From Amycolatopsis lexingtonensis (GTDB taxonomy: Bacteria > Actinomycetota > Actinomycetes > Mycobacteriales > Pseudonocardiaceae), in NCBI RefSeq assembly GCF_014873755.1, contig NZ_JADBEG010000001.1:1304501-1368500 (forward strand): a stretch of 64,000 nt of DNA, read 5' to 3'. Below the pieces are notes generated by a model. It ran no database searches. It saw only the letters and a program-made list of their open reading frames with translations, and was not told the DNA's origin. Of this stretch, positions 17,129 through 25,864 are shown one piece after another (the first letter of the stretch is position 1; every line of letters starts with the position of its first letter). The translations under genes and the position numbers were made by a program.

Positions 17129-19138
17129 TCAGTCCGTCTCGGCCATCGCCTCCGCGAACTGGGCCGCGTACAGCCGGGCGTAAGCGCCACCGCTGCGCAG
17201 CAGCGTTTCGTGGTCGCCCTGCTCGACGATCTGCCCGTGCTCCATCACCAGGATCACGTCGGCGTCGCGGATGGTCGACAGCCGGTGCGCGATCACGAAA
17301 CTCGTCCGGCCGCTGCGCAGCGAGTTCATCGCCCGCTGGATGAGCACCTCGGTCCGGGTGTCCACCGAACTCGTCGCCTCGTCGAGGATCAGGATCACCG
17401 GCTTGGCCAGGAACGCCCGCGCCACCGTGATCAGCTGCTTCTCGCCCGCGCTGACCGTGCCGCCTTCGTCGTCGAGCACCGTCTCGTAGCCGTCCGGGAG
17501 CGTGCGGACGAAACGGTCCACGTGCGTCGCCTTCGCGGCTTCGACGATCTCCTCGTGCGTCGGGTTGTCCGCGCCGTAGGCGATGTTCTCCGCGATCGTG
17601 CCGCCGAACAGCCACGCGTCCTGCAGCACCATGCCGGTCTGGTCGCGCAGCTCCTCACGGTTCATCTTCGCGATGTCGACGCCGTCGAGCGTGATCCGGC
17701 CGCCGTCCAGCTCGTAGAAGCGCATGAGCAGGTTGACCAGCGTCGTCTTGCCCGCGCCGGTCGGGCCGACGATCGCCACCGTCTGGCCGGGTTCCACGGT
17801 CAGCGACAGGTCGTCGATCAGCGGCTTGTCGGGCAGGTAGCGGAAGGACACGTCCTGGAACTCGACCCGGCCGCGCACCGGCGAGGGACGCTCCGGCGAA
17901 GCCGGTTCCGGGCCCTGCTCCTCGGCGTCGAGCAGCGCGAACACCCGCTCGGCCGACGCGACGCCGGACTGCAGCAGGTTCGCCATGCTCGCGATCTGAG
18001 TGACCGGCTGGCTGAACTGGCGCGAGTACTGGATGAACGCCTGCACCTCGCCGAGGGTCAGGCTGCCCGACGCCACGCGCAGCGCGCCGATCACCGCCAC
18101 CAGCACGTAGCTCAGGTTGCCGATGAACATCATCGCCGGCTGGATCATGCCGGAGATGAACTGCGCCCGGAAGCTGGCCTGGTACAGGGTGTCGTTCTGC
18201 TTGTCGAAGATCGCCGCGGCCTCGTCGCGGCGGCCGAACACCTTGACCAGCGAGTGGCCGGTGTACATCTCCTCGACGTGCGCGTTGAGCTTGCCGGTCG
18301 TCGACCACTGCTTGATGAAGTTCGGCTGCGCCCGCTTGCCGATCTTCGCCGCCACCACGGCCGAGAGCGGCACCGTGAGCAGCGCGATCACCGCCAGCAG
18401 CGGCGAGATCAGGAACATCATGATCAGCACGCCGATCACCGTCAGCAGCGACGAGACGATCTGCGACAACGTCTGCTGCAACGACATCGCCAGGTTGTCG
18501 ATGTCGTTGGTGACGCGGGAAAGCACCTCGCCGCGCGGCTGGCGGTCGAAGTACTTCAGCGGCAGCCGCGAGAACTTGGCCTCGACCTCTTCGCGCAGCC
18601 GGTACACCGCCTGCTGCACCAGCGTCGTCGTCAGCCGGGCCTGGATCAGTCCGAAGAACGACGAAATCACGAACAGCGCCAGCACGGTGAGCAGGATCTG
18701 CCCGACCTTGTCGAAGTCGATGCCGACGCCGGGCACGAGGTCGACGCGGCTGTAGATGTCGGCGAGCGTGCCGTCGCCGCGGGCGCGCAGCCCGGCGACG
18801 ATCTGTTCCTTCGTGACGCCCGGCGGCACCTGCTTGCCGAGCACGCCGGCGAGGATCGCGTCGGTGGCCTGGCCGAGGATCTTCGGGCCGATCACGGTGA
18901 GCGTGACGCTGGCCGCGCCGAGCACGAGCACGCCGATGAGCGCGACCCGCTGCGGGCGCAGCAGCCGCAGCAGCCGCTTCAGCGAACCCTTGAAGTCGAG
19001 CGCTTTCTCCGGCGGCGCGCCGCCGGCCATCCAGCGGCCGGGCCCTACGGTCGCGGCACCGGTGTTCTTGTGCCGCTCGGCGGTCGGCCGTTCCCCGGCC
19101 TCGGTGACGGCGGCTTTGGGCGATTCCGTGGTGCTCAC
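17129..19138 (-). CDS. ABC exporter half-transporter, subunit with canonical Walker B
   Basis: The 669-residue protein has an about 55-residue N-terminal extension, six membrane helices (about 60-390) and a nucleotide-binding domain with Walker A GPTGAGKTT, Walker B ILILDEATSS and H-loop IAHRLST. The signature motif is degenerate: VSAGEKQ instead of LSGGQ. A partner with a degenerate Walker B is encoded just upstream, and its stop overlaps this GTG start (GTGA). Together they form a typical heterodimeric exporter with one dead and one working ATP site, probably exporting a hydrophobic compound. The TetR gene at the head of the operon is the likely repressor. Confidence 0.9.
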   Translation of the reverse strand: MSTTESPKAAVTEAGERPTAERHKNTGAATVGPGRWMAGGAPPEKALDFKGSLKRLLRLLRPQRVALIGVLVLGAASVTLTVIGPKILGQATDAILAGVLGKQVPPGVTKEQIVAGLRARGDGTLADIYSRVDLVPGVGIDFDKVGQILLTVLALFVISSFFGLIQARLTTTLVQQAVYRLREEVEAKFSRLPLKYFDRQPRGEVLSRVTNDIDNLAMSLQQTLSQIVSSLLTVIGVLIMMFLISPLLAVIALLTVPLSAVVAAKIGKRAQPNFIKQWSTTGKLNAHVEEMYTGHSLVKVFGRRDEAAAIFDKQNDTLYQASFRAQFISGMIQPAMMFIGNLSYVLVAVIGALRVASGSLTLGEVQAFIQYSRQFSQPVTQIASMANLLQSGVASAERVFALLDAEEQGPEPASPERPSPVRGRVEFQDVSFRYLPDKPLIDDLSLTVEPGQTVAIVGPTGAGKTTLVNLLMRFYELDGGRITLDGVDIAKMNREELRDQTGMVLQDAWLFGGTIAENIAYGADNPTHEEIVEAAKATHVDRFVRTLPDGYETVLDDEGGTVSAGEKQLITVARAFLAKPVILILDEATSSVDTRTEVLIQRAMNSLRSGRTSFVIAHRLSTIRDADVILVMEHGQIVEQGDHETLLRSGGAYARLYAAQFAEAMAETD

Positions 19139-20868
19139 GCCGCCTCCTGTTCGGTGAGCTGGGACAGCACGATCTCCCGGTAGGTTTCGTTGCCGTCCAT
19201 GAGTTCGTGGTGGGTGCCGGTGCCGACGACGCGGCCTTCGTCGAGGACGATGATCCGGTCGGCGCCGCGGATCGTGCTGACCCGCTGCGCCACGATGACC
19301 ACCGTCGCCTCGGCCGTTTCCGCCACCAGCGCGCGGCGCAGGGCCGCGTCGGTCGCGTAGTCGAGCGCGGAGAACGAGTCGTCGAACAGGTAGATCTCCG
19401 GCTTGTGCACCAGCATCCGCGCGATCGCGAGCCGCTGGCGCTGACCGCCCGAGACGTTCGTGCCGCCCTGGGCGATCGGGGCGTCCAGGCCCTCCGGCAT
19501 GGCTTCGACGAAGTCCTTGCCCTGCGCCACTTCCAGCGCGTGCCACAGCTCTTCGTCGGTCGCGTCCGGGTTGCCGTAGCGCAGGTTGCTCGCCACCGTG
19601 CCGGCGAACAGGTACGGCTTCTGCGGCACCAGCCCGACCGCGCGGGCGAGCACCGCCGGGTCCAGGTCGCGGACGTCGACGCCGTCCACCTTCACCGTGC
19701 CGCGGGTGGCGTCCATCAGGCGCGGGATCAGGTTGAGCAGCGTGGTCTTGCCGGTGCCCGTCGAGCCGATCACCGCGGTGGTCTCACCCGGCCGCCCGAT
19801 CAGCGAAATGTCGCACAGCACCGGCTTTTCCGCGCCGGGATAGCGGAACTCGACACCTGACAGCTCCAGGTGCCCGTGCACCGCGCCGGGCCGGATCGGC
19901 GACACCGGCGGGCGGACGCTCGACTCGGTGTCGAGCACCTCGCTGATCCGCTCGGCGCTGACCTCCGCGCGCGGCACCATCATGAACATGAACGTGGCCA
20001 TCATGACGGCCATCAGGATCTGCAGCAGGTAGGACAGGAACGCGGTCATCGCGCCGATCTGCATGCTGCCCGAGTCGATCCGCTGCCCGCCGAACCACAG
20101 CACGGCGACGCTGGAGGCGTTCATGACCAGCATGACGATCGGGAACATCAGCGCCATCAGGCGGCCGACCCGCAGCGACACGGTGAGCAGCTGGTCGTTG
20201 GCGACGTCGAAGCGCTCCCGCTCGTGCTTGTCGCGGACGAACGCCCGGATGACGCGGATGCCCATGATCTGCTCGCGCAGGATCTGGTTGATCCGGTCGA
20301 TGCGCTCCTGCATCAGCCGGAACGCCGGGCGCATCTTCGTGATGATCGTGCCGACCGCGACCGCCAGCACCGGCACGATGACCAGCAGCAGTGACGACAG
20401 CGGCACGTCGAGGTTGAGCGCCAGGATGATGCCGCCGATGCACATGATCGGCGCGGACACCATCAGCGTGAGCGTCATCAGCACCAGCATCTGGATCTGC
20501 TGGACGTCGTTGGTGGTGCGGGTGATCAGCGACGGCGTGCCGAACTGGCCGACCTCGCGGGCCGAGAAGTCCTGCACCCGGTGGAAGACGCCGGCGCGGA
20601 TGTCGCGGCCGATCGCCATCGCGGTGCGGGCGCCGAAGTACACCGCGCCGATCGAGCCGGCGATCTGCGCGAGCGTGATGACGAGCATCATCGCGCCGAC
20701 GCGGATGATGTAGTCCATGTCGCCCTTGATGAGGCCGTTGTCGACGATGTCGGCGTTCAGCGTCGGCAGGTAGAGCATGGCGATCGTCTGCACGAGCTGG
20801 AGCAGGACGATCACCCACAGCGTGCTCCGGTACGGGCGCAGGTGGCTGCGCAGGAGCTTGACTAGCAC
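19135..20868 (-). CDS. ABC exporter half-transporter, subunit with degenerate ATP site
   Basis: The 577-residue protein has six membrane helices and a nucleotide-binding domain with Walker A GSTGTGKTT and a canonical signature VSGGQRQ. Walker B ends in FDDS, so the catalytic glutamate is aspartate, and the H-loop histidine is glutamine (VAQRVST). Combined with the degenerate signature of its partner, this builds one non-hydrolysing composite site, as in TM287/288-type exporters. GTG 20868 has GGGGGA at a good distance. It overlaps the end of the tetR gene by 7 bp, so tetR and both transporter genes form one operon. Confidence 0.9.
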   Translation of the reverse strand: MLVKLLRSHLRPYRSTLWVIVLLQLVQTIAMLYLPTLNADIVDNGLIKGDMDYIIRVGAMMLVITLAQIAGSIGAVYFGARTAMAIGRDIRAGVFHRVQDFSAREVGQFGTPSLITRTTNDVQQIQMLVLMTLTLMVSAPIMCIGGIILALNLDVPLSSLLLVIVPVLAVAVGTIITKMRPAFRLMQERIDRINQILREQIMGIRVIRAFVRDKHERERFDVANDQLLTVSLRVGRLMALMFPIVMLVMNASSVAVLWFGGQRIDSGSMQIGAMTAFLSYLLQILMAVMMATFMFMMVPRAEVSAERISEVLDTESSVRPPVSPIRPGAVHGHLELSGVEFRYPGAEKPVLCDISLIGRPGETTAVIGSTGTGKTTLLNLIPRLMDATRGTVKVDGVDVRDLDPAVLARAVGLVPQKPYLFAGTVASNLRYGNPDATDEELWHALEVAQGKDFVEAMPEGLDAPIAQGGTNVSGGQRQRLAIARMLVHKPEIYLFDDSFSALDYATDAALRRALVAETAEATVVIVAQRVSTIRGADRIIVLDEGRVVGTGTHHELMDGNETYREIVLSQLTEQEAA

Positions 20869-21527
20869 AACGATTCCCCCAGTGCGGTGGTGGTCGGTTC
20901 GGGTTGCGGAGCGGCGGTGCCGGCGGTCAGGGTGGGCATCCCCGCGGAAAGCTCGTTGAGCAGCCGTTCCAGGATCGGCAGGAACGGCTCGCCTTCGGTC
21001 GTGAACCAGTTGGTGAAGGCCACCCGGACAGCGCTTTCCACGGATGCCGCCATCAGCCGGCACAACAGGTGGTCCACACCGCCCACCCGTTTCGCGATCG
21101 TTTCGGCCAGGACGCGCTCGACGGCCGCGTGGGCGTTGAGGAACTCCCCGCGCAGCATGAGCCGTCCCATCAGCTCCCGGATACGCGCAACATACGCGCG
21201 ATCGGGTTCGCCTTCACGCGAATATTGCTCGAGCACCGCGTGCTTGACGGACTCCCAGAGCGGCTCGCCGTCCGGCCGCGCGAGCAGGGCTTCGCGCATC
21301 CCCTCGTGCCGGTCGACGACGACCGAGCAGACCGCCTGCTCCTTGCTGGAGAAGTAGTTGTTGAATGTGCGGGGTGACACGCCCACTTCGGTGGCGATGT
21401 CCTCGACCTTCACGTTCTCCAGCCCGCGGTCCAGCGTCAGCCGCAGTGCCGCCTGGGCGAGCGCCTTGCGTGCTTCGCGCTTCTTGCGCTCGCGCAGGGT
21501 CAGCTTGGGTGGTTCGTCCGGCGGCAT
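20862..21527 (-). CDS. TetR-family repressor of the ABC exporter operon
   Basis: The 221-residue protein has an N-terminal HTH (VEDIATEVGVSPRTFNNYFSSKEQAV) typical of TetR regulators and a variable ligand-binding C-terminal domain. It heads the operon tetR-ABC-ABC. ATG 21527 is preceded by TACACT at exactly six bases (21534-21539), so the transcript is probably leaderless. Two tandem palindromes at 21549-21582 cover the expected -35 region, which suggests autorepression released by an exported substrate. Longer upstream reading frames exist but are less likely starts. Confidence 0.9.
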   Translation of the reverse strand: MPPDEPPKLTLRERKKREARKALAQAALRLTLDRGLENVKVEDIATEVGVSPRTFNNYFSSKEQAVCSVVVDRHEGMREALLARPDGEPLWESVKHAVLEQYSREGEPDRAYVARIRELMGRLMLRGEFLNAHAAVERVLAETIAKRVGGVDHLLCRLMAASVESAVRVAFTNWFTTEGEPFLPILERLLNELSAGMPTLTAGTAAPQPEPTTTALGESLC

Positions 21528-21548
21528 GAACGGAGTGTAGCGAAAAAC

Positions 21549-21582
21549 TTGCGTGCCCCGCAAAAAAGTGCGTGGCCCGCAA
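21549..21582. promoter_or_regulatory. Tandem palindromic operator upstream of tetR-ABC operon
   Basis: TTGCGTGCCCCGCAA (21549-21563) and GTGCGTGGCCCGCAA (21568-21582) are two 15-bp palindromes with arms TTGCG/CGCAA and TGCG/CGCA, with centres 19 bp apart. They lie just upstream of the tetR -10 box, across the -35 position. Two TetR dimers could bind on about the same face of the helix. No other candidate operator is seen here. Confidence 0.7.
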
Positions 21583-21877
21583 CTTTGGGACGAATCGGGC
21601 ACGACCGGGGATTTCGCGGTGCGCGGGCCGCGGAGCTGCGGTATCGGGCGCTGTGTGCGCTCCGTTGCCGGGTGCAAGATGCAAAAATGAGCCGAATGGC
21701 CTAGTCCGCTGCGCTCACCAGCAGCGACGGCGCCGAAATCCGGTCACGTCCAGCGATCGGGCGGAGACCGGTTGTGGACATCCGACGAACCTTTCTGCTT
21801 GCATGTCCGGCATCGCCGCCCTGGGGTCGGCGCGATGCAGTCGTTGCCGAACCTGAGCAAGGAAGAAGTGGGACCAC
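21583..21877. other. Intergenic region between tetR operator and conservon
   Basis: About 295 bp without a supported gene. It holds a short direct repeat (tgcaagatgcaaaaatg near 21672-21688) and presumably the promoter of the conservon. I see no clear hairpin, operator or small open frame with a ribosome site. Confidence 0.5.
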
Positions 21878-23116
21878 ATGGCGAGCCGGGCCCGGGAACT
21901 CCTGGATCGATCACGCGTCCTGCTGGACCGCTCGCGGGTCGCCGCCGCGCAGTACCTCACCGCGCCGCCGAAGCACCCCGGGTTCCAGCCCCCGGCGGGG
22001 CCGGCGATCGCGGAGCTGCCGCGCCCCGAAGTGACGCCGGCGCCGCCTCCCGCGGACGAAGGCGTCCTGGCCGAGATCTGCGCCAGCGTGGCGCTGCGTG
22101 ACCTCAACCTGCTCGACCAGCTACTCGCCCGTCTCGAGGAGCTCGAAGCGGGGGAGGAGGACCACCACCGCCTCGCCGAGCTCTACCAGCTCGACCACCT
22201 CGCCACGCGGCTGCGGCGCAACGCCGAGAACCTGCGCGTGCTGGCCGGGCAGGACACCGCCGACGACGCCGCCCGCGCGACCTCGGTGCTCGACCTGGTG
22301 CGCGCCGCGATGTCCTCGATCGACCACTACGCCCGGATCACCATCGGCCGGGTGGTGAACCTCGGCGTCGTCGGCTTCGCCGCCGAAGACCTGGGCCGGG
22401 TGCTCGCGGAGCTGCTCGACAACGCCGCCAACCAGTCCTCGCCCAGCTCGCCGGTGCACGTCAGCGCGCACCTGACCGAGCAGGGCAGCGTGCTCGTCCG
22501 GATCGAGGACGAAGGCATCGGCATTCCCGCCGACCGCATCGACGGCCTCAACCGGCGGCTGGCCGCGGGCGGCGACCTCGACGACGCCTCGGCACGGCAC
22601 ATGGGTCTCGCCGTCGTCGCCCGCCTCGCCGCGCGGCACGACGTCAGCGTGCGCCTGGACCGGCGCAGCCCGCACGGCACGGTCGCCACCGTGCTGCTGC
22701 CGACCGGCGTCGTCACCGAGGTCGCCGAGAACGCGTGGTCGGGCACCCGGACCGTGACGGCCGAACCGGCCGGGACCGGCGCCGAAGCGGTGGCGGCAGG
22801 CGGCCTGCCGCGCCGCCGCCCGGGCGCCTTCCCGCACGCGGAGCCCGCGCCGGTGCCGCGCAAGCCCACGCCCCGGCCCCGGCCGGTCGAGCGGGCCACC
22901 GGCGGCACGACGGTCAACGGCCTGCCGCGCCGCGTGCCCGGCAGCATCCGCGGCGCCGCCCCGGAACCGCCACCGCCGGCCCCGGCCGCGGAACCGGCGG
23001 CGAACGGGCACGAGAAGCTGCTCGCCGACCTCGGCGCTTTCGCCGACGGCGAGCGGGCCGCGCAGGCCGAAAACCACGCCCAGCAGGACGAAACGCCCGG
23101 AGGAACCGCCTCGTGA
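21878..23116 (+). CDS. cvnA: Conservon sensor kinase-like ATPase CvnA (no sensor domain)
   Basis: The 412-residue protein has a short N-terminus with a duplicated LLDRSRV, an H-box-like helix around LYQLDHLATRLRRNAENL (His107), an ATPase domain with N-box ELLDNAANQ and G-box EDEGIGIP, and a proline/alanine-rich C-terminal tail. This is the CvnA core of Streptomyces conservons, but the usual N-terminal transmembrane sensor region is missing, so it is probably cytoplasmic. CvnB, C and D follow with overlapping codons. Conservons form membrane-linked G-protein-like signalling complexes that affect development and antibiotic production. Confidence 0.9.
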   Translation: MASRARELLDRSRVLLDRSRVAAAQYLTAPPKHPGFQPPAGPAIAELPRPEVTPAPPPADEGVLAEICASVALRDLNLLDQLLARLEELEAGEEDHHRLAELYQLDHLATRLRRNAENLRVLAGQDTADDAARATSVLDLVRAAMSSIDHYARITIGRVVNLGVVGFAAEDLGRVLAELLDNAANQSSPSSPVHVSAHLTEQGSVLVRIEDEGIGIPADRIDGLNRRLAAGGDLDDASARHMGLAVVARLAARHDVSVRLDRRSPHGTVATVLLPTGVVTEVAENAWSGTRTVTAEPAGTGAEAVAAGGLPRRRPGAFPHAEPAPVPRKPTPRPRPVERATGGTTVNGLPRRVPGSIRGAAPEPPPPAPAAEPAANGHEKLLADLGAFADGERAAQAENHAQQDETPGGTAS

Positions 23117-23550
23117 GCGCCCCCCACCCGGCCCCGGCGAACTTCGCCTGGCTGCTCGACGACTTCGTCCGGAAGGTGCACGGGGTCAGCCACGCGCTGA
23201 TCATGAGCGTCGACGGCTTCCCGCTCACCGCGTCGGACTCGGTCGGCGAAGCGGAGGCCGAGCAGCTCGCCGCGATCGCCAGCGGCCTGCTCTCGCTGGC
23301 CGGCAACAGCGCGGCGCTGTTCGGGAAGGGCGCCTGCGAGCAGATCATCATCCGGCTCACCCACGGCTACTTCCTCTTCATGGGCATCGGGTCCGGTGCC
23401 GGGCTCGCGGTGCTGACCACGGGCGACGCGGACATGAAGGTGGTCGCCTACGAGATGACCCAGTTCATCACCAACGCGGGCCACGCGCTCACCCCCGAGG
23501 TGCGTGCCGAACTGCGACAGGTGCTCACCGCGCGCCGGCCCCGGGTGTGA
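23113..23550 (+). CDS. cvnB: Roadblock/LC7-domain protein CvnB
   Basis: The 145-residue protein is a single roadblock/LC7 domain (WLLDDFVRKVHGVSHALIMSVDGFPLTASD at about 10-40 marks the fold, quoted by position). In conservons it associates with the CvnD GTPase, perhaps as a GAP-like partner. GTG 23113 overlaps the cvnA stop (GTGA) and has GGAGGA upstream. The C-terminal helix ends in basic residues. Confident family call; the biochemical role comes from the family. Confidence 0.92.
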   Translation: MSAPHPAPANFAWLLDDFVRKVHGVSHALIMSVDGFPLTASDSVGEAEAEQLAAIASGLLSLAGNSAALFGKGACEQIIIRLTHGYFLFMGIGSGAGLAVLTTGDADMKVVAYEMTQFITNAGHALTPEVRAELRQVLTARRPRV

Positions 23551-23948
23551 TGGGGATGCCCGACGAGGATGTGAAACCCATGTCCGAAAAGGACACCGCC
23601 TTGCCGCGGCGCAGCCGGCGGATCCGGGCGTACGCGCTCACCGGCGGCCGGACCAGCACCCGCCACCAGCTGCTGGTCGAGACGCTGGTTTCGGTCCCGC
23701 GGTACGACCCGGCGCTGAGCGACACGCTCATGCCCGAGTCGCGCTCGCTCTACGAACGCGCCCGCGTGCGGTCCTCGATCGCCGAGCTGTCGGTCGGGCT
23801 GGACCTGCCGCTGGGCGTCGTGCGGGTGCTGATCGGGGACCTCGCCTCCCAGGGCGCGGTGTTCGTCCACCCCACCGCGCACGCCTACCACCACGACACC
23901 AACGTGCTCGAGAGGATCCTTGATGGGCTCAAGCGGCTCCCCGCCTGA
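23550..23948 (+). CDS. cvnC: DUF742 protein CvnC
   Basis: The 132-residue DUF742 protein has an N-terminal basic segment and RIRAYALTGGRTSTRHQLLVETLV, then a winged-helix-like region (SSIAELSVGLDLPLGVVRVLIGDLASQGAVFVH, described by position about 70-105). It is the third gene of the conservon. ATG 23550 overlaps the cvnB stop (TGATG); GTG 23547 and ATG 23556 are alternatives. Its role in the complex is not well defined. Confidence 0.88.
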   Translation: MGMPDEDVKPMSEKDTALPRRSRRIRAYALTGGRTSTRHQLLVETLVSVPRYDPALSDTLMPESRSLYERARVRSSIAELSVGLDLPLGVVRVLIGDLASQGAVFVHPTAHAYHHDTNVLERILDGLKRLPA

Positions 23949-24543
23949 GGGCGATCTGCTGACGATCTCCGCGAAGATCGTCGTCGCCGGGGGCTTCGGT
24001 GTCGGCAAGACCACGTTCGTCGGCGCGGTGTCGGAGGTGCCGCCGATGAGCAACGAAGCGTGGATGACCGAGGCCGGCGAAGGCGTCGACGAGATCCCGC
24101 CCGGCGGCAAGTCGACCACGACCGTGGCGATGGACTTCGGCCGGATCACGCTGCGCCCGGACCTGCTGCTGTACCTGTTCGGCACGCCGGGGCAGGCGCG
24201 GTTCTGGTTCCTCTGGGACGACCTCAGCCGGGGCGCGCTCGGCGCGGTCGTGCTGGTCGACACCAGCCGGATCGACGAGTCGTTCGCGGCGATCAACTAC
24301 TTCGAGAACGACTCGGAGCTGCCGTTCGTGGTGGCGGTCAACCAGTTCGAGGGCAAGCCGGTGCACGACCTCGACGAGGTGCGCGACGCGCTGGCGCTCG
24401 ACCCCGCCGTCCCGCTGGTCACCTGCGACGCCCGCGACCGCGCGTCGACGATCGCCACCCTGACCGAGCTGGTCAGCCACACGTTGTCGCTCGCCGTCCT
24501 GTCGGGGCCGCGTGAGCTGGCCGGCAGCGTCTCGCCGGCCTGA
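23923..24543 (+). CDS. cvnD: Small GTPase CvnD
   Basis: The 206-residue GTPase-like protein has G1 GGFGVGKTT near residues 23-31 and G3-like LFGTPGQARF, as in the conservon class where DxxG is replaced by GTPG. At the G4 position it reads VAVNQFEG rather than NKxD, which may weaken guanine specificity. Its ATG lies inside the end of cvnC (26-bp overlap). It probably cycles with CvnB in the conservon complex at the membrane. The downstream flavoprotein gene starts 20 bp later and is likely co-transcribed. Confidence 0.9.
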   Translation: MGSSGSPPEGDLLTISAKIVVAGGFGVGKTTFVGAVSEVPPMSNEAWMTEAGEGVDEIPPGGKSTTTVAMDFGRITLRPDLLLYLFGTPGQARFWFLWDDLSRGALGAVVLVDTSRIDESFAAINYFENDSELPFVVAVNQFEGKPVHDLDEVRDALALDPAVPLVTCDARDRASTIATLTELVSHTLSLAVLSGPRELAGSVSPA

Positions 24544-24563
24544 ACCGAGGAGAGAAGAGCTTC

Positions 24564-25790
24564 ATGCGCAGAGTCCTGATCGTGGGCGCCGGCCAGTCCG
24601 GGCTGCAGCTGGCCCTCGGGCTGCTGGCGAAGGACTACGACGTCACGGTGATGTCCGCGCGGACGCCGGAGGAGATCCGGAACGGCCGGGTGATGTCGAC
24701 GCAGTGCATGTTCAACGACGCGCTGCAGCACGAGCGCGACCTCGGGCTGAACCAGTGGGAGGACGAGACCGTCCGGGTCGAGGGGCTCGGCGTGTCGGTG
24801 GCCGGCCCGGACGGCGGCCGCGCGCTCGACTGGTTCGCCGAGCTCGACCACTACGCGCAGTCGGTCGACCAGCGCGTGAAGATGGCGGGCTGGCTGGAGC
24901 TGTTCGAGGACCGCGGCGGCAAGCTCGTGATCCACGGCGTGATGACGTCCGAACTGGACGCGCTGTCCCGGCTGTACGACCTGGTGATCATCTCGGCCGG
25001 CAAGGGCGAGCTGGTCCAGCTGTTCGACCGGGTGCCCGAGCGGTCGCCGTACACGAAGCCGATGCGCGCGCTTTCCCTGGTCTACGCGCACGGCGTGCGG
25101 CCGCGGCCGGAGCACCCGGACAAGCAGGCCGTCCGGTTCAACATCGTGCCCGGCGTCGGCGAGCTGTTCATGATCCCGGCGTACACGCTGAGCGGGAACT
25201 GCGACATCCTCTTCTTCGAGGGGATCCCCGGCGGGCCGCTGGACTGCTTCGACGACCACCCGGCCCCGGCCGAGCACTTCACCCGGCTGCTCGACCTGAT
25301 GCGGCAGTTCGTGCCGTGGGAGTACGAGCGCTGCCGCGACGCCGAGCTGACCGACGGGAAGGCCGCGCTGGCCGGCGGGTACACGCCGGTGGTGCGCAAC
25401 CCGGTCGGCACCCTGCCCGGCGGGCCCCGGGTGCTGGGCATGGCCGACGTCGTCGTGGCGAACGACCCGATCACCGGGCAGGGCTCGAACAACGCGAGCC
25501 ACTGCGCGGCGACCTACCTGACCGCGATCCTCGAGCACGGCGACCGGCCGTTCGACGCCGCGTGGATGGACGCCACGTTCGAGCGCTACTGGGAGTACGC
25601 CAAGCACATCACCGAATGGACCAACGCGCTGCTCCTGCCGCCGCCCCCGCACGTGCTCGAGATCCTCGGGGTGGCGGGCCAGAACCCGGCCGTGGCCCGG
25701 CGGTTCGCGAACGGGTTCACCGACCCGACCGACTTCCAGCACTGGTTCATGGACCCGGCGAAATGGGAGAAGTACCTGGCAGAGGTCTAG
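24564..25790 (+). CDS. Styrene monooxygenase-like flavoprotein
   Basis: The 408-residue protein begins with a Rossmann dinucleotide-binding motif (VLIVGAGQSGLQLALGLL) and the GRVMSTQCMF segment typical of the styrene monooxygenase StyA-like group. Later come NPVGTLPGGPRVLGMADV and ANDPITGQGSNNAS, which resemble the flavin-binding DG motif region of these enzymes. Such two-component epoxidases use FADH2 from a separate reductase, and no reductase is seen nearby. AGGAGAGAAG precedes ATG 24564 by a good distance. In many conservons a cytochrome P450 occupies this place, so this enzyme may be the alternative effector oxygenase. Confidence 0.85.
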   Translation: MRRVLIVGAGQSGLQLALGLLAKDYDVTVMSARTPEEIRNGRVMSTQCMFNDALQHERDLGLNQWEDETVRVEGLGVSVAGPDGGRALDWFAELDHYAQSVDQRVKMAGWLELFEDRGGKLVIHGVMTSELDALSRLYDLVIISAGKGELVQLFDRVPERSPYTKPMRALSLVYAHGVRPRPEHPDKQAVRFNIVPGVGELFMIPAYTLSGNCDILFFEGIPGGPLDCFDDHPAPAEHFTRLLDLMRQFVPWEYERCRDAELTDGKAALAGGYTPVVRNPVGTLPGGPRVLGMADVVVANDPITGQGSNNASHCAATYLTAILEHGDRPFDAAWMDATFERYWEYAKHITEWTNALLLPPPPHVLEILGVAGQNPAVARRFANGFTDPTDFQHWFMDPAKWEKYLAEV

Positions 25791-25864
25791 ATCGGACTGT
25801 CGCCGGGGGACGATTCGGGCTACGGTGGCTACGTAGCGTGAAGGCGACCTCGGAGGTACGTGGC

